Counted from the stretch's first letter, positions 8,043 through 17,398 are shown. The stretch: DNA of 64,000 nt from CADEEN01 sp963740395 (GCA_963740395.1 CAVUEP010000033.1:1-64000); one strand, 5' to 3'. Notes: a model not told the origin generated them from the sequence alone. Program-made: numbers and translations.

Positions 8043-8666
8043 TCAGATGCGGTGAGCGGCGGTCGTCATCACCTTGGCGGCTAGGCGCATGGCCCAGCGC
8101 ACGGGCGCGGGCAGTTCGATTGCGCCGGCCTGCTGCGCGGCGGCGGCATGCTGCGCTTCATCGTCTTTCATCTGCGCCACGATGGCCCTCGACACGCCAT
8201 CGTTCGCGGGCAGCCGGCTCAGGTGGCCGGCCAGATGTTCCTCGACCTGGCGCTCGGTCTCGACGACGAAACCCAGGCTCCATGCGTCGCCGGCGCGCCC
8301 CGCGGCCAGGCCCAGTGCGAACGCGCCCGCGTACCAGAGCGGATTGAGCAGGCTGGGACGATCGTCGAGTTCTCGCAGCCGCTGTTCGGTCCAGGCCAGA
8401 TGATCGGTTTCCTCGCGCGCGGCGGCGTCCATCTGGGCGCGCAACGTCGGTGTGCGTGCCGTCAGCGCCTGGGCCTGGTACAGCGCCTGGGCGCAGACTT
8501 CACCGACATGGTTGACTCGCATCAGTGCGCCTGACAGGCGTCGTTCGGCGGGCGAGAGGTCCGTCGCTTCGGCACCAGGACGGGCGCGCTGGGCGCGCGC
8601 GGTTCCGCCCAGCGTCTTCAGGGCGGCGTCGGCAGCGATCAGGCTGCGATCAAGGGCGTCTGTCAT
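8043..8666 (-). CDS. coq7: Demethoxyubiquinone hydroxylase Coq7
   Basis: A 207-residue di-iron monooxygenase of the Coq7 family, which hydroxylates 2-polyprenyl-3-methyl-6-methoxy-1,4-benzoquinone in ubiquinone synthesis. The carboxylate/histidine iron ligands are visible in order: RVNHVGEVCAQALY, REETDHLAWTEQRL, VVETERQVEEHL and DDEAQHAAAA. The central hydrophobic stretch LLNPLWYAGAFALGLAAG fits the membrane-associated face. This is the bacterial Coq7 found in beta-proteobacteria, which replaces UbiF. It stands alone, convergent with the OsmC-family gene and divergent from the porin. Confidence 0.95.
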   Translation of the reverse strand: MTDALDRSLIAADAALKTLGGTARAQRARPGAEATDLSPAERRLSGALMRVNHVGEVCAQALYQAQALTARTPTLRAQMDAAAREETDHLAWTEQRLRELDDRPSLLNPLWYAGAFALGLAAGRAGDAWSLGFVVETERQVEEHLAGHLSRLPANDGVSRAIVAQMKDDEAQHAAAAQQAGAIELPAPVRWAMRLAAKVMTTAAHRI

Positions 8667-8923
8667 GGTCGGTCAGGATAGGCGAGCGTTTGCCACGAAG
8701 TCATCACTGACATTGGCGTAGTTGATCTGTGTCAGTTCGTTGTAGACCGACAACAGCGGTGACGGAAATCACGGTCAATGCTTTGCAGCGGTGGAGGCCT
8801 CTGTTGGAATACACACAACTTCCGCTGAGGACGTTGGCTAGATCAGCCCCTCAATCGGGACGGAATCAATTGTCCAGGAGGTTCCACGAACGGGACCCCT
8901 TTTTAACCTAGGAGATAGTTGCA

Positions 8924-9862
8924 ATGAAAAGATCACTTCTCGCTCTCGCCGCGATGACGGCTTTCGCCGGTGCCGCTTCGGCTCAATCGACCGTGACCCT
9001 GTCGGGTGGCTTGGACATGGCCGTTCAGCGCACCAACGAGGCCTGGAACATGTCGACCGGCAACTCCGGCCGCAGCAACTTCACGCTGTCGGGCCGCGAG
9101 GATCTGGGCGGCGGCATGAGCGCGTTCTTCGTCATGAACCACCGCTTCAACCCGGGCACCGGCGCGATCACTTCGCCCAACTTCTGGCGTCAGACTTGGG
9201 TTGGTCTGGCTGGCGGCTTCGGTAACGTGCGACTGGGCCGCATGCTGCCCGTGCTGCAGACGTTCAACGGTGACTTCGATCCGTTCGGTACGGAAACCAT
9301 CGGCAGCACCCACACGGGTGGCTTCAGCGCCGGCCTCGCGGGCAATGCGCGCCTCAACAACGCGATCTATTACACGTCGCCGAGCATGGGTGGCCTCTCG
9401 CTGCACGCCAATATCGCTGCGGCCGACGCCAATGCGAGCGCGACTTTCGCCAACGGGTCTGAGCGTCCGATCGGCCTTGGCGTGAACTACGCTGCCGGCC
9501 CGGTGCGCGTGGCCTTGGCCTATGACACCGGAGCCACGGATCTGAAGACCATCGGTCTTTATGGTTCGTACAACGCCGGTTTCGGTACCCTGATGGCGCA
9601 GTTTGAGCGTGGCGACCTGACCACGACAACTGACGCCACCCGTTGGTCGCTCGGCGCGCGGATCCCGATGGGCGCTGCCACCATCAAGGCGGGCTACATG
9701 AACGCCAGTGACCAGAACCAGAAGAAGGTCGGTCTGGGCCTGGACTACAACCTGTCCAAGCGCACGATCGTCTACACCGACGTCGCCAAGCAGAGCGGCA
9801 CGGGCTTCACCGCGGTGCAGCGTTCGGCCCAGTTCGACTTGGGCGTCTGGCACAAGTTCTGA
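8924..9862 (+). CDS. Outer-membrane porin, Burkholderiales trimeric type
   Basis: A 312-residue general-diffusion porin of the Gram-negative porin family (Omp32/OpcP-like). It has a Sec signal peptide with cleavage predicted after Ala20 (GAASA/QSTVTLSGGLD), alternating amphipathic strands, and a C-terminal Phe (GVWHKF) for BAM recognition. A loop-3-like constriction segment (RMLPVLQTFNGDFDPFGTE) is present. A Shine-Dalgarno AGGAG lies about ten bases before the ATG. The gene stands alone with its own terminator at 9891-9914. Strong porin promoters are often environmentally regulated, but I could not identify an operator in the 257-bp upstream gap. Confidence 0.93.
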   Translation: MKRSLLALAAMTAFAGAASAQSTVTLSGGLDMAVQRTNEAWNMSTGNSGRSNFTLSGREDLGGGMSAFFVMNHRFNPGTGAITSPNFWRQTWVGLAGGFGNVRLGRMLPVLQTFNGDFDPFGTETIGSTHTGGFSAGLAGNARLNNAIYYTSPSMGGLSLHANIAAADANASATFANGSERPIGLGVNYAAGPVRVALAYDTGATDLKTIGLYGSYNAGFGTLMAQFERGDLTTTTDATRWSLGARIPMGAATIKAGYMNASDQNQKKVGLGLDYNLSKRTIVYTDVAKQSGTGFTAVQRSAQFDLGVWHKF

Positions 9863-9890
9863 TCCAGCGTCACGCCTAGCGCGTGTGCAG

Positions 9891-9914
9891 AGGCCGCCTT
9901 CGGGCGGCCTTTTT
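9891..9914 (+). terminator. Rho-independent terminator of the first porin
   Basis: A perfect 8-bp stem (AGGCCGCC / GGCGGCCT) with a TTCG tetraloop is followed by a T-rich run. It lies 29 bp after the porin stop codon and fits intrinsic termination of a monocistronic, highly expressed transcript. Confidence 0.9.
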
Positions 9915-10031
9915 CATGCCTGACGCCGTCGTCCCTCAGGGAAAACAGTCGTTGGCGGCCAACAACAGCATGACGCGTGGCGCGTCGTCGTCGGTGAAAA
10001 TCCAAGGCTGGAATTCTGGAGACTTCCCATC

Positions 10032-11277
10032 ATGAAGAACGCATTGACCCTGACCCTGTTGGCTGCCGCGAGCGGCGCCTGTTTCGCTCAGGCGGCCGCG
10101 CCCAGCGTCACCGTCTATGGCCTGGTCGACGCCGGCATCACCTACACGACCGGCTTGGCCAACGAGAAGACCCAACTGGTCAGCGGCATCATGGAAGGCT
10201 CGCGCTTTGGCTTGCGCGGCAACGAAGACATCGGTGGCGGCTACCGTGCCCTGTTCGTGCTCGAACATCGCGCCGAGATCAACACCGGTGCCAACGGCAA
10301 CCGGCCGCCCACCGGCTCGCAGGTGCCCGATCGCCTGAACCAGGCGGCCCTGCTGGGCTTGCCGGCCGCATTGCAGCCCGCGGTCAGCGGAGTTGCCGCA
10401 CAACTCGGTGCCACGCTTGGCGTCAACCTGGGCAACGCGTTCTGGCACCGCCAGGCCTATGTCGGCCTCGTCACCCCCTTTGGCGCCGTCATCGCCGGAC
10501 GCCAGTACACCCCGGCCTACGAAGTGCTGGCCGCGTTCGACACCCTGGGCACCCAGTCCAGTCTGTCGGTGGGCCAGGTCGGCGCCATTCCCGAGAGCGT
10601 GACGATCCGCGCCAACAATGCCGTGCAGTACCGCATCGTCCTCGGCGGCCTGACCGCGTCGGCAATGTATGCCTTCGGCGGCGTGCCCGGCAACAACTCA
10701 GCCAATCGCTTCGGCGGCGTGATGGCCCAGTACGCGATGGGCAACCTGAAGCTCGGTGCCGGCGTACAACAAGCTCAACAACGACCTCGGCCTGGAGTCG
10801 CTGGAGTCGACCGTCCTGGGCGCGTCGTATGCGGTCGGTCCGGGCACCATCAGCGGCATGGTTGTCAGCCTCAAGGACGACAATCCGACGGGCGTTTCGG
10901 GTATCACGGCCAGCCTGACGCCGCTGGTGGGCGCCGGCGGTGCGGCGCTGGTGCAGGCGGCCTTCACGAGCGCGCTCCGACAGGACGCCCAGGTCTTGCA
11001 CATCGGCTACAAGATGACGACCGGCCCGAACACGTTCTATGTCGCCTACAGCGGCTTCAACGACAAGCGCGCGCCCAACGCCGACGTGGCCTCCTACGGT
11101 GTGGCGTACACCTACGCGCTGTCCAAGCGCACCGACCTGAACGCAGTGCTGACGCACTTCAACAACAAGAACCTGGCGCAGGCCGCGCCGGGTCAGGCCG
11201 GTTTCCTGGGTGGCGTCACGCGCAGCGCCGGGGTCGACTCGAACAACGTTGCGTTCGGCATCCGCCACCGCTTCTGA
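10032..11277 (+). pseudogene. Second outer-membrane porin, broken by a single-base frameshift
   Basis: The first part, from ATG 10032, encodes a signal peptide (MKNALTLTLLAAASGACFAQ) and porin strands up to MGNLKLGAG. The rest of the porin (YNKLNNDLGLESLE to the C-terminal IRHRF) continues in the +1 frame to the stop at 11277. An extra G near 10764 (GGCGTAC where GGCTAC would be in frame) explains the break; removing it gives a 414-residue intact porin. Unrepaired, the upstream frame reads on through non-porin sequence to 11357. There is no slippery site suggesting programmed shifting. Either a recent null mutation or an assembly error is possible. It is followed by its own terminator. Confidence 0.85.
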
Positions 11278-11299
11278 TCTCGACTGCTACTCAGTTCGA

Positions 11300-11328
11300 G
11301 GGCCGCCCGCAAGGCGGCCCTTCTGTTT
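11300..11328 (+). terminator. Rho-independent terminator of the second porin
   Basis: An 8-bp stem GGGCCGCC / GGCGGCCC with a five-base loop is followed by TTCTGTTT. It begins 23 bp after the second porin stop. The design is nearly the same as the first porin terminator. Confidence 0.8.
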
Positions 11329-11353
11329 GTGGTTGCCAGCAGGGCCGGTTGAC

Positions 11354-12073
11354 ATGAAGCACGTGATTGGCAGCGGCGCGGCCAGTGCCCTGCTCGCGCT
11401 GATCGCTGTGGCGCTGTTGGCGTTGTCGGGTTGTGCGGCGCCGCCGGGCACCGCGAACGAGCAGGAAGCGACCACCGAGTGGCATGCCGTGCGCCTGCCC
11501 GGCAAGCTGCCTACGCAATACCGACGCGAGCACAAGGACGGCCGCGACGCACTGGCGGCACATGCCCACGCGTCCGCGTCGATGTGGCGGCGCAAGGCGC
11601 TGCGTGCGCCCGAGTCGCTGGGCGACGTTGAGTTCTCCTGGTGGGTTCATGCCTTGCCGATGGACGGCGATGTCTCGCAGGCCGAACGCGAAGACGCATC
11701 GGCGCGCGTGATGTTCGCGTTTGCCGGCGACGAGCGCCGGCTGTCGGCTCGCAACCGGATGCTGTTCGACCTTGCGCACGCCCTGTCCGGTGAGGCGCCG
11801 CCCTATGCCACCCTGATGTATGTCTGGGATGCGCGGGCTCCGGTGGGCAGCGTGATCGTCAACCCGCGCAGCGACCGCATCCGCAAGATCGTCGTCGAGT
11901 CGGGGCCGGTTGGGCTGCGCCAGTGGCGCAGCTACCGGCGCAACCTGACCGAGGACTTCCGCCTCGCGTTCGGCGAGGCGCCGGGGTCCTTGCAGGCTAT
12001 CGCGGTCATGACCGACGGCGACAATACCCAGTCCCGACTCAGCACCTGGTACGGTGACATCTCGCTGTATTGA
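11354..12073 (+). CDS. DUF3047 lipoprotein
   Basis: A 239-residue exported protein. Residues 1-28 form a signal with a lipobox-like LALSGC, so the protein is probably lipidated. The remainder matches my memory of the DUF3047 family: FSWWVHALPMDGDVSQAERE, RNRMLFDLAHALSGEAPPYA, MYVWDARAPVGSVIVNPRSD, and IAVMTDGDNTQSR close to the C-terminus. The family has no established function. It stands between the second porin and the peptide ABC transporter operon, with a small inverted repeat (CGGGT/ACCCG) about 19 bp after its stop that may act as a weak terminator. Confidence 0.8.
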   Translation: MKHVIGSGAASALLALIAVALLALSGCAAPPGTANEQEATTEWHAVRLPGKLPTQYRREHKDGRDALAAHAHASASMWRRKALRAPESLGDVEFSWWVHALPMDGDVSQAEREDASARVMFAFAGDERRLSARNRMLFDLAHALSGEAPPYATLMYVWDARAPVGSVIVNPRSDRIRKIVVESGPVGLRQWRSYRRNLTEDFRLAFGEAPGSLQAIAVMTDGDNTQSRLSTWYGDISLY

Positions 12074-12164
12074 GGCCCTGCGGATCACCATCGGGTAAGA
12101 CCCGTTTGCGGTCGCCGCGAGATTTGCGGATGATGCGCATCCTTTCCGATCAGGAGTTTCGAAC

Positions 12165-13745
12165 ATGTTGCGACAGGCTGCATCCACGATCACCGCTCTG
12201 GCATTGACGACCGCGTTCGGCGCTGCGCCGGCTACTGCGACGACGTTCAAGTGGACCAGCGCCAGCGACATTCCGACGTGGGACATCCACTCGCAGAACA
12301 ATGCACTGTCCAACGGGGTGCATGCCTCGGTCTACGAGTCGCTCTTCTACTACAACCGCAAGTTCGAGCTCGAACCGATCCTGGCCACGGGGTACAAGCA
12401 GGTCACGCCATCGCAGGTGCGCATCACGCTGCGCAAGGGCGTGAAGTTCCACGACGGCGCCGCATTCAATGCCGACGATGCCAAGTTCTCGCTCGAGCGG
12501 GCCATGTCCAAGACCTCGAATTTTGGTGTCTACACGCAGGGCATCGACCGCGTCGTGAAGGTCGACGACTACACCATCGACGTCTTCACCAAGGGCCCGA
12601 ACCCGGTGTTGCTGCGCCAGATGACCGAGCTGCGCATGATGGACCAGGGCTGGGCCGAGAAGAACAAGTCACTCGAGCCCAAGGACATCAAGACCAAGGA
12701 CGAGAACTTCGCCCACCGTCACGCCAATGGCACCGGCCCGTTCATGCTCAAGAGCTGGGACCAGGACGTGAAGCTGGTGCTGGCCAAGAACCCCAATTGG
12801 TGGGGCAAGGCCGAGTCGAACGTGACCGAGATCGTCTACACGCCGATCAAGTCCGAAGCCACCCGCGTGGCGGCGCTGCTGTCAGGCGAGATCGACATGG
12901 TGCTCGACCCGTCGCCGGCGGACCTGCCCAAATTGCGGGCCACGCCGGCCCTGAAGGTCGTTGACGGCGCCGAGAACCGAACCATCTTCTTCGGCATGGA
13001 CCAGTTCCGCGACGAGTTGCCGGGCAGCAACGTCAAGGGCAAGAACCCGCTGAAGGACGTTCGCGTGCGCAAGGCGCTGTACCAGGCCATTGACGTGCAG
13101 ACGATCCACCGGGTCACGATGCGGGGCCTGTCGCAGCCCACCGGCGCGCTGATTTCGCCGCAGGTCAACGGCTGGAGCAAGAAGGCCGATGCGCGTTGGC
13201 CCTACAACGTCGAGGCCTCCAAGAAGCTGCTTGCCGAGGCGGGCTACCCGAACGGCTTCGAGGTCGATTTCGCCTGTCCGAACAACCGCTACATCAACGA
13301 CGAAGAGATCTGCCAGGCCGTGACGGCGATGTGGGCAAGGATCGGCGTCAAGGCCAAGCTGCGTACGCTGCCGCTGGTGACGTACTTCCCCATGATCCAG
13401 CGCTATGAGGCCAGCATCTACATGCTCGGCTGGGGCGTGCCGACATTCGATGCGCTGTACTCGCTGCAATCGCTGGTGCGCACCGTGGGTGCGCAGGGCG
13501 ACGGCAACTACAACGTCGGCCGCTACAGCAACCCGCAGGTCGATGCGCTGGTCGAGCGCATCAAGCAGGAGGTCGACCAGTCGACGCGCAATTCATTGAT
13601 CGAACAGGCGTTGCTGCAGTCGCACCAGGATGTCTCGCACATCCCGCTCCACAACCAGGTGATCCCCTGGGCGATGAAGAAGGGTGTGACGCTCTATCAC
13701 CGCGCCGACAACCGGATCGACATGCGGGCCGTGAAGGTCAATTGA
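12165..13745 (+). CDS. ABC transporter substrate-binding protein, family 5 (first copy)
   Basis: A 526-residue periplasmic binding protein of the SBP_bac_5 family (DppA/OppA/GsiB type). The N-terminus is a Sec signal ending around ATATT. Family hallmarks include an early YESLFYYNRKFELEPILATGY, RKGVKFHDGAAFNADD and NGTGPFMLKSW. An AGGAG Shine-Dalgarno precedes the ATG. It opens an operon of SBP, permease B, a second SBP, permease C, and ATPases D and F. The second SBP (14810-16387) is clearly a paralogue. The ligand is probably a peptide or a peptide-like or opine compound; the sequence does not reveal which. Confidence 0.9.
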   Translation: MLRQAASTITALALTTAFGAAPATATTFKWTSASDIPTWDIHSQNNALSNGVHASVYESLFYYNRKFELEPILATGYKQVTPSQVRITLRKGVKFHDGAAFNADDAKFSLERAMSKTSNFGVYTQGIDRVVKVDDYTIDVFTKGPNPVLLRQMTELRMMDQGWAEKNKSLEPKDIKTKDENFAHRHANGTGPFMLKSWDQDVKLVLAKNPNWWGKAESNVTEIVYTPIKSEATRVAALLSGEIDMVLDPSPADLPKLRATPALKVVDGAENRTIFFGMDQFRDELPGSNVKGKNPLKDVRVRKALYQAIDVQTIHRVTMRGLSQPTGALISPQVNGWSKKADARWPYNVEASKKLLAEAGYPNGFEVDFACPNNRYINDEEICQAVTAMWARIGVKAKLRTLPLVTYFPMIQRYEASIYMLGWGVPTFDALYSLQSLVRTVGAQGDGNYNVGRYSNPQVDALVERIKQEVDQSTRNSLIEQALLQSHQDVSHIPLHNQVIPWAMKKGVTLYHRADNRIDMRAVKVN

Positions 13746-13779
13746 AGGTACACACGGCGCCGCGGCGGGCCGTTCGACG

Positions 13780-14763
13780 ATGATCGTATTCATTCTCCGC
13801 CGCCTGGCCCAGGCCGTCATGGTGATGCTCACCGTGGCGTTCATCGCCTTCATGCTGTTCCAGTATGTCGGCGACCCGGTGACGAACCTGCTCGGCCAGG
13901 ACGCGACGCCCGAGCAGCGCACCCAGCTGCGTGCGGACCTCGGGCTGGATCAGCCCTTTCCGGTGCAGTTCGCGGCCTTCATCGGCAACGCGCTACAGGG
14001 CGAGTTCGGTCTGTCGTTGCGCCAGGGGCGCAAGGTCTCATCGCTGATCGTCGAGCGCTTTCCGGCCACGGTCGAACTCGCCTTCGGCGCGGCCTTGCTG
14101 GCGCTCGTCGTGGGCATTCCCATGGGGGTCTACGCGGCCTTGAAGCGCGGCAACTTCATGTCCCAGGCGCTGATGACGTTTTCGCTGCTTGGCGTGTCGC
14201 TGCCGACCTTCCTGATCGGCATCCTGCTGATCCTGTTCTTTGCCGTCATGCTCAAGGTTCTGCCGAGTTTCGGTCGCGGTGAAACCGTGGCGATCGGCGC
14301 CTGGACCAGCGGGCTGTTCACGCAGGACGGCTGGAAGCACCTGATCCTGCCGGCCATCACGTTGTCGATCTTCCAGCTGACGCTGATCATGCGCCTGGTG
14401 CGCGCCGAGATGCTCGAGGTGCTGCGCACCGACTACATCAAATTCGCCCGTGCCCGCGGGTTGCCCGACCGCGCGGTCTACTTCGGTCACGCGTTGAAGA
14501 ACACCCTGGTGCCGGTGATCACGATCACCGGCCTGCAGCTCGGATCGCTGATCGCCTTTGCGATCATCACCGAGACGGTGTTCCAGTGGCCCGGCATGGG
14601 CCTGCTCTTCATCCAGGCCGTGCAGTTCGCCGACATCCCGGTGATGGCGGCCTACCTGTGCCTGATCGCGTTGATCTTCGTGGTCATCAACCTTGTGGTC
14701 GACATGCTGTACTTTGCCGTCGACCCGCGCCTGCGCATCGAGAAGTCGACGGTCGGGCATTGA
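13780..14763 (+). CDS. dppB: ABC transporter permease, DppB/OppB family
   Basis: A 327-residue inner-membrane permease with six predicted helices. It starts MIVFILRRLAQAVMVMLTVAF, the usual DppB N-terminal helix, followed by the periplasmic region with QLRADLGLDQPFPVQF. The cytoplasmic coupling EAA loop is RTDYIKFARARGLPDRAVYFGHALKNTLVP. It pairs with the DppC-family permease at 16384 to form the channel. It lies 34 bp downstream of the first binding protein and 46 bp upstream of the second. The dpp name denotes family only; the substrate is unknown. Confidence 0.9.
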   Translation: MIVFILRRLAQAVMVMLTVAFIAFMLFQYVGDPVTNLLGQDATPEQRTQLRADLGLDQPFPVQFAAFIGNALQGEFGLSLRQGRKVSSLIVERFPATVELAFGAALLALVVGIPMGVYAALKRGNFMSQALMTFSLLGVSLPTFLIGILLILFFAVMLKVLPSFGRGETVAIGAWTSGLFTQDGWKHLILPAITLSIFQLTLIMRLVRAEMLEVLRTDYIKFARARGLPDRAVYFGHALKNTLVPVITITGLQLGSLIAFAIITETVFQWPGMGLLFIQAVQFADIPVMAAYLCLIALIFVVINLVVDMLYFAVDPRLRIEKSTVGH

Positions 14764-14809
14764 CCCGCACGTCCGAAGTTGCCGCCCAACCATTCTCAGG
14801 AGCTCTGCC

Positions 14810-16387
14810 ATGACATCCTGGTACAAGACCTCATTGGTGTGCCTTGCCATCGCCGCGGCCTGCGGCCTGGCGCAGGCGGTCACGTTGCGCGTGGCCAATC
14901 AGGGTGACGCCACGTCGATGGATCCGCATTCGCTCAACGAATCGTTGCAGCTGTCGATCACGGGCAATGTCTACGAGCCCCTGGTCGGCCGCGACAAGAA
15001 GCTCGGCCTGGCGCCGGCGCTGGCCACCAAGTGGACGCAGACCTCGCCCAACGTCTGGCGCTTCGAGTTGCGGCGCGGTGTGAAATTCCACGACGGCACG
15101 CCGATGACGGCCGACGACGTCGTGTTCAGCTTCAAGCGCGCGGCTGGTGATGGCTCCGACATGAAGGGCTACACCTCGGCCATGAAGGACATGCGCAAGG
15201 TCGACGACTTCACGGTCGAACTCGAGACCACGGCGCCATTCCCTATCCTGCCCGACGTGATCTCGCTGGTCTACGTGATGAGCAAGAAATGGTGCGAGGA
15301 CAACAAGGCCGAGAAGCCCGTCGACCGCCGCAAGGGCATCGAGAACGCAGCCTCGTTCCGCGCCAATGGCACCGGTCCTTACCGCCTGCGCGAGCGCCAG
15401 CCGACCACGCGCTCGGTGTTCGTTCGCAACCCGAGCTACTGGGACAAGATCGAGGGCAACGTCGACGAAGTCGTCTTCACGCCGATCGGCAACGACGCCA
15501 CCCGCGTGGCGGCGATGCTCTCGGGCGAGATCGACATGATGGAGCCGGTGCCGCTGCAAGACGTCGAGCGCCTGAAGTCCAACGCCAACCTCACCGTGAT
15601 GCAGGGTCCGGAGTTGCGCACCATCTTCCTGGGCATGGACCAGAAACGCGACGAACTGCAGTTCTCCAGCGTCAAGGGCAAGAACCCGTTCAAGGACAAG
15701 CGGGTACGCCAGGCCGTTTTCCAGGCCATCGACATCGAGGCCATCAAGTCCCGTGTGATGCGAGGCGCATCGACGCCGACCGCGCTGATGGTCGCGCCCG
15801 GCATCAAGGGTTTCGTGCCGGACCTGAACAAGCGCTTGCCGCATGACAGCGAAGCGGCAAGGAAGCTGCTCGCCGACGCGGGCTATCCCGCCGGGTTCGA
15901 GGTCGGCATGAACTGCCCGAACGATCGCTACGTCAATGACGGCGAGATCTGCCAGGCCGTGGCGGCCAACCTGGCGCGCATCGGCATCAAGGTGAACCTG
16001 CAGGCGGAAAGCAAGGCGACCTACTTCCCGAAGATCCTGCGCCGTGACACCAGCTTCTACTTGCTGGGCTGGACGCCGGGCACCTATGACTCGCACAACG
16101 CCTTGTCCAACCTGATGGCCACGCCCACCGACAAGGGCCAGGGCCAGTTCAACCTGGGCTCCTACAGCAACCCCAAGGTCGATGAGTTGACGCTGAAGGT
16201 GCAGAGCGAGACCGACCAGGCCAAGCGCAACGCCATGATCGCCGAGGCCTTCAAGCTGCATGCCGACGACGTCGGCCACATCCCGCTGCACCAGCAGGCC
16301 CTGGCCTGGGCGATGAAGAAGAATGTCAGCCTGGTTCAACTGGCCGACAACATGATGCCGTTCAAGTGGATCAACGTGAAGCAATGA
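14810..16387 (+). CDS. ABC transporter substrate-binding protein, family 5 (second copy)
   Basis: A 525-residue SBP_bac_5 protein, with start ATG 14810 preceded by CAGGAG. The signal peptide ends near AQA/VTLRVANQGD. It shares long stretches with the first copy, for instance TRVAAxLSGEIDM, FFGMDQxRDEL / FLGMDQKRDEL, NVKGKNPLKD / SVKGKNPFKD, and CPNxRYxNDxEICQAV, so the two arose by duplication. Differences concentrate in the N-terminal lobe and after the midpoint, compatible with different ligands for one channel. Its stop overlaps the next ATG (ATGA). Confidence 0.9.
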   Translation: MTSWYKTSLVCLAIAAACGLAQAVTLRVANQGDATSMDPHSLNESLQLSITGNVYEPLVGRDKKLGLAPALATKWTQTSPNVWRFELRRGVKFHDGTPMTADDVVFSFKRAAGDGSDMKGYTSAMKDMRKVDDFTVELETTAPFPILPDVISLVYVMSKKWCEDNKAEKPVDRRKGIENAASFRANGTGPYRLRERQPTTRSVFVRNPSYWDKIEGNVDEVVFTPIGNDATRVAAMLSGEIDMMEPVPLQDVERLKSNANLTVMQGPELRTIFLGMDQKRDELQFSSVKGKNPFKDKRVRQAVFQAIDIEAIKSRVMRGASTPTALMVAPGIKGFVPDLNKRLPHDSEAARKLLADAGYPAGFEVGMNCPNDRYVNDGEICQAVAANLARIGIKVNLQAESKATYFPKILRRDTSFYLLGWTPGTYDSHNALSNLMATPTDKGQGQFNLGSYSNPKVDELTLKVQSETDQAKRNAMIAEAFKLHADDVGHIPLHQQALAWAMKKNVSLVQLADNMMPFKWINVKQ

Positions 16388-17298
16388 CAACGACCGCACT
16401 GCAGCGGTTTTTTGACGGCGACGTCTGGCACAGCTTCCGATCCACACCGGTGGCCGTGGCGGCGGCCGTGGTGGCGTTCGTGCTGGTCTTCTGCGCGCTG
16501 TTTGCCGGTTGGGTCGCGCCGCACAACCCCTTTGACCTGGCCACGCTGGAACTGTCCGACGCCAGGCTGCCGCCGGCCTGGATCGACGAAGGATCCACCA
16601 AGTACCTGCTCGGCACCGACGACCAGGGCCGCGACATCCTGTCGGCCCTGATGTACGGCGCGCGCATCTCGCTGCTGGTCGGTGTGGCCTCGGTCCTGCT
16701 GTCGGTCGTGGTCGGTGTCGGCCTGGGCCTGCTCGCAGGTTTTGTCGGCGGCAAGACCGACGCACTGATCATGCGCGTGTGCGACGTGATGCTGTCGTTT
16801 CCGTCGATCCTCATTGCGCTGCTGATCGACGGCGTCGGCCGCGCCATGTTCCCCAACGCGCACGACACCTTGGCCTTCGCGGTGTTGGTGTTCGCGATCG
16901 CGCTGCCGGGATGGGTGCAGTACGCACGCACCGTACGCGGTTCGACGCTGGTCGAGCGCAACAAGGAATACGTGCAGGCCGCGCGCGTCACCGGAGTGTC
17001 GGCGCTGCGCATCATGCGCAAGCATGTCCTGCCCAACGTGATGGGGCCGGTGCTCGTGTTGGCGACGATCCAGGTCGCCACGGCGATCCTGACCGAGGCC
17101 ACGCTGTCGTTCCTGGGGGTGGGCGTGCCGCCGACACAGCCTTCGCTGGGCACCTTGATTCGCGTCGGCAATGATTTCCTGTTTTCCGGCGAATGGTGGA
17201 TCACGATCTTCCCGGGCGTGATGCTGGTGCTGATCGCGCTGTCGGTGAACCTGTTGGGTGACTGGCTGCGCGACGCCCTCAATCCGAGGCTCCGATGA
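16384..17298 (+). CDS. dppC: ABC transporter permease, DppC/OppC family
   Basis: A 304-residue permease; the start is the ATG overlapping the preceding stop. The OppC N-terminal extension with one helix (VAVAAAVVAFVLVFCALFAGWVAP) is followed by the DDQGRDILSALMYGARISLLVG signature of this family and a coupling loop KEYVQAARVTGVSALRIMRKHVLPNV. The C-terminal helices end in NLLGDWLRDALNPRLR, the usual DppC terminus. It pairs with the DppB-family protein. A repeat-like 100-bp spacer (17299-17398) separates it from the ATPase genes. Confidence 0.92.
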   Translation: MTTTALQRFFDGDVWHSFRSTPVAVAAAVVAFVLVFCALFAGWVAPHNPFDLATLELSDARLPPAWIDEGSTKYLLGTDDQGRDILSALMYGARISLLVGVASVLLSVVVGVGLGLLAGFVGGKTDALIMRVCDVMLSFPSILIALLIDGVGRAMFPNAHDTLAFAVLVFAIALPGWVQYARTVRGSTLVERNKEYVQAARVTGVSALRIMRKHVLPNVMGPVLVLATIQVATAILTEATLSFLGVGVPPTQPSLGTLIRVGNDFLFSGEWWITIFPGVMLVLIALSVNLLGDWLRDALNPRLR

Positions 17299-17398
17299 TG
17301 AGCACGCCGGGCCGCCCCAAGTGCGAATGCTCCCCTAGGGCCACGCAGGGGACCCTCCGGGTCCATGCGGGACGGCGCGCAGCGCCAAGGGTGCACAC
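17299..17398. repeat. Intergenic palindromic repeat, divergent relative of copies A/B
   Basis: This spacer inside the ABC operon holds GGACCC-TCC-GGGTCC and smaller inverted repeats. Read on the minus strand its end (CTTGGGGCGGCCCGGCGT) resembles the right end of the repeat at 31884-31981 (CTTGGGGATACCGGGCGT), and its other end has a comparable GCGC hairpin. I therefore place it tentatively in the same family, with a diverged middle. It abuts both the dppC stop and the dppD start. Confidence 0.5.

Noticed and set aside
8667..8923. A regulatory RNA or operator upstream of the first porin
   Set aside because: Apart from the ribosome-binding site near 8910 I saw no strong palindrome, direct repeat or promoter match in the 257 bp.
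9891..11328. The two similar GGCCGCC/GGCGGCC hairpins as members of the palindromic repeat family
   Set aside because: They are short, followed by T-runs, and placed right after porin stops, so they are ordinary terminators. They lack the other blocks of the repeat.
10032..11357. A 441-residue protein from the unbroken first frame of the second porin
   Set aside because: After about 10763 its translation turns to Arg/Gly-rich nonsense and crosses the porin terminator, while the +1 frame continues a perfect porin. Treated as a frameshift.
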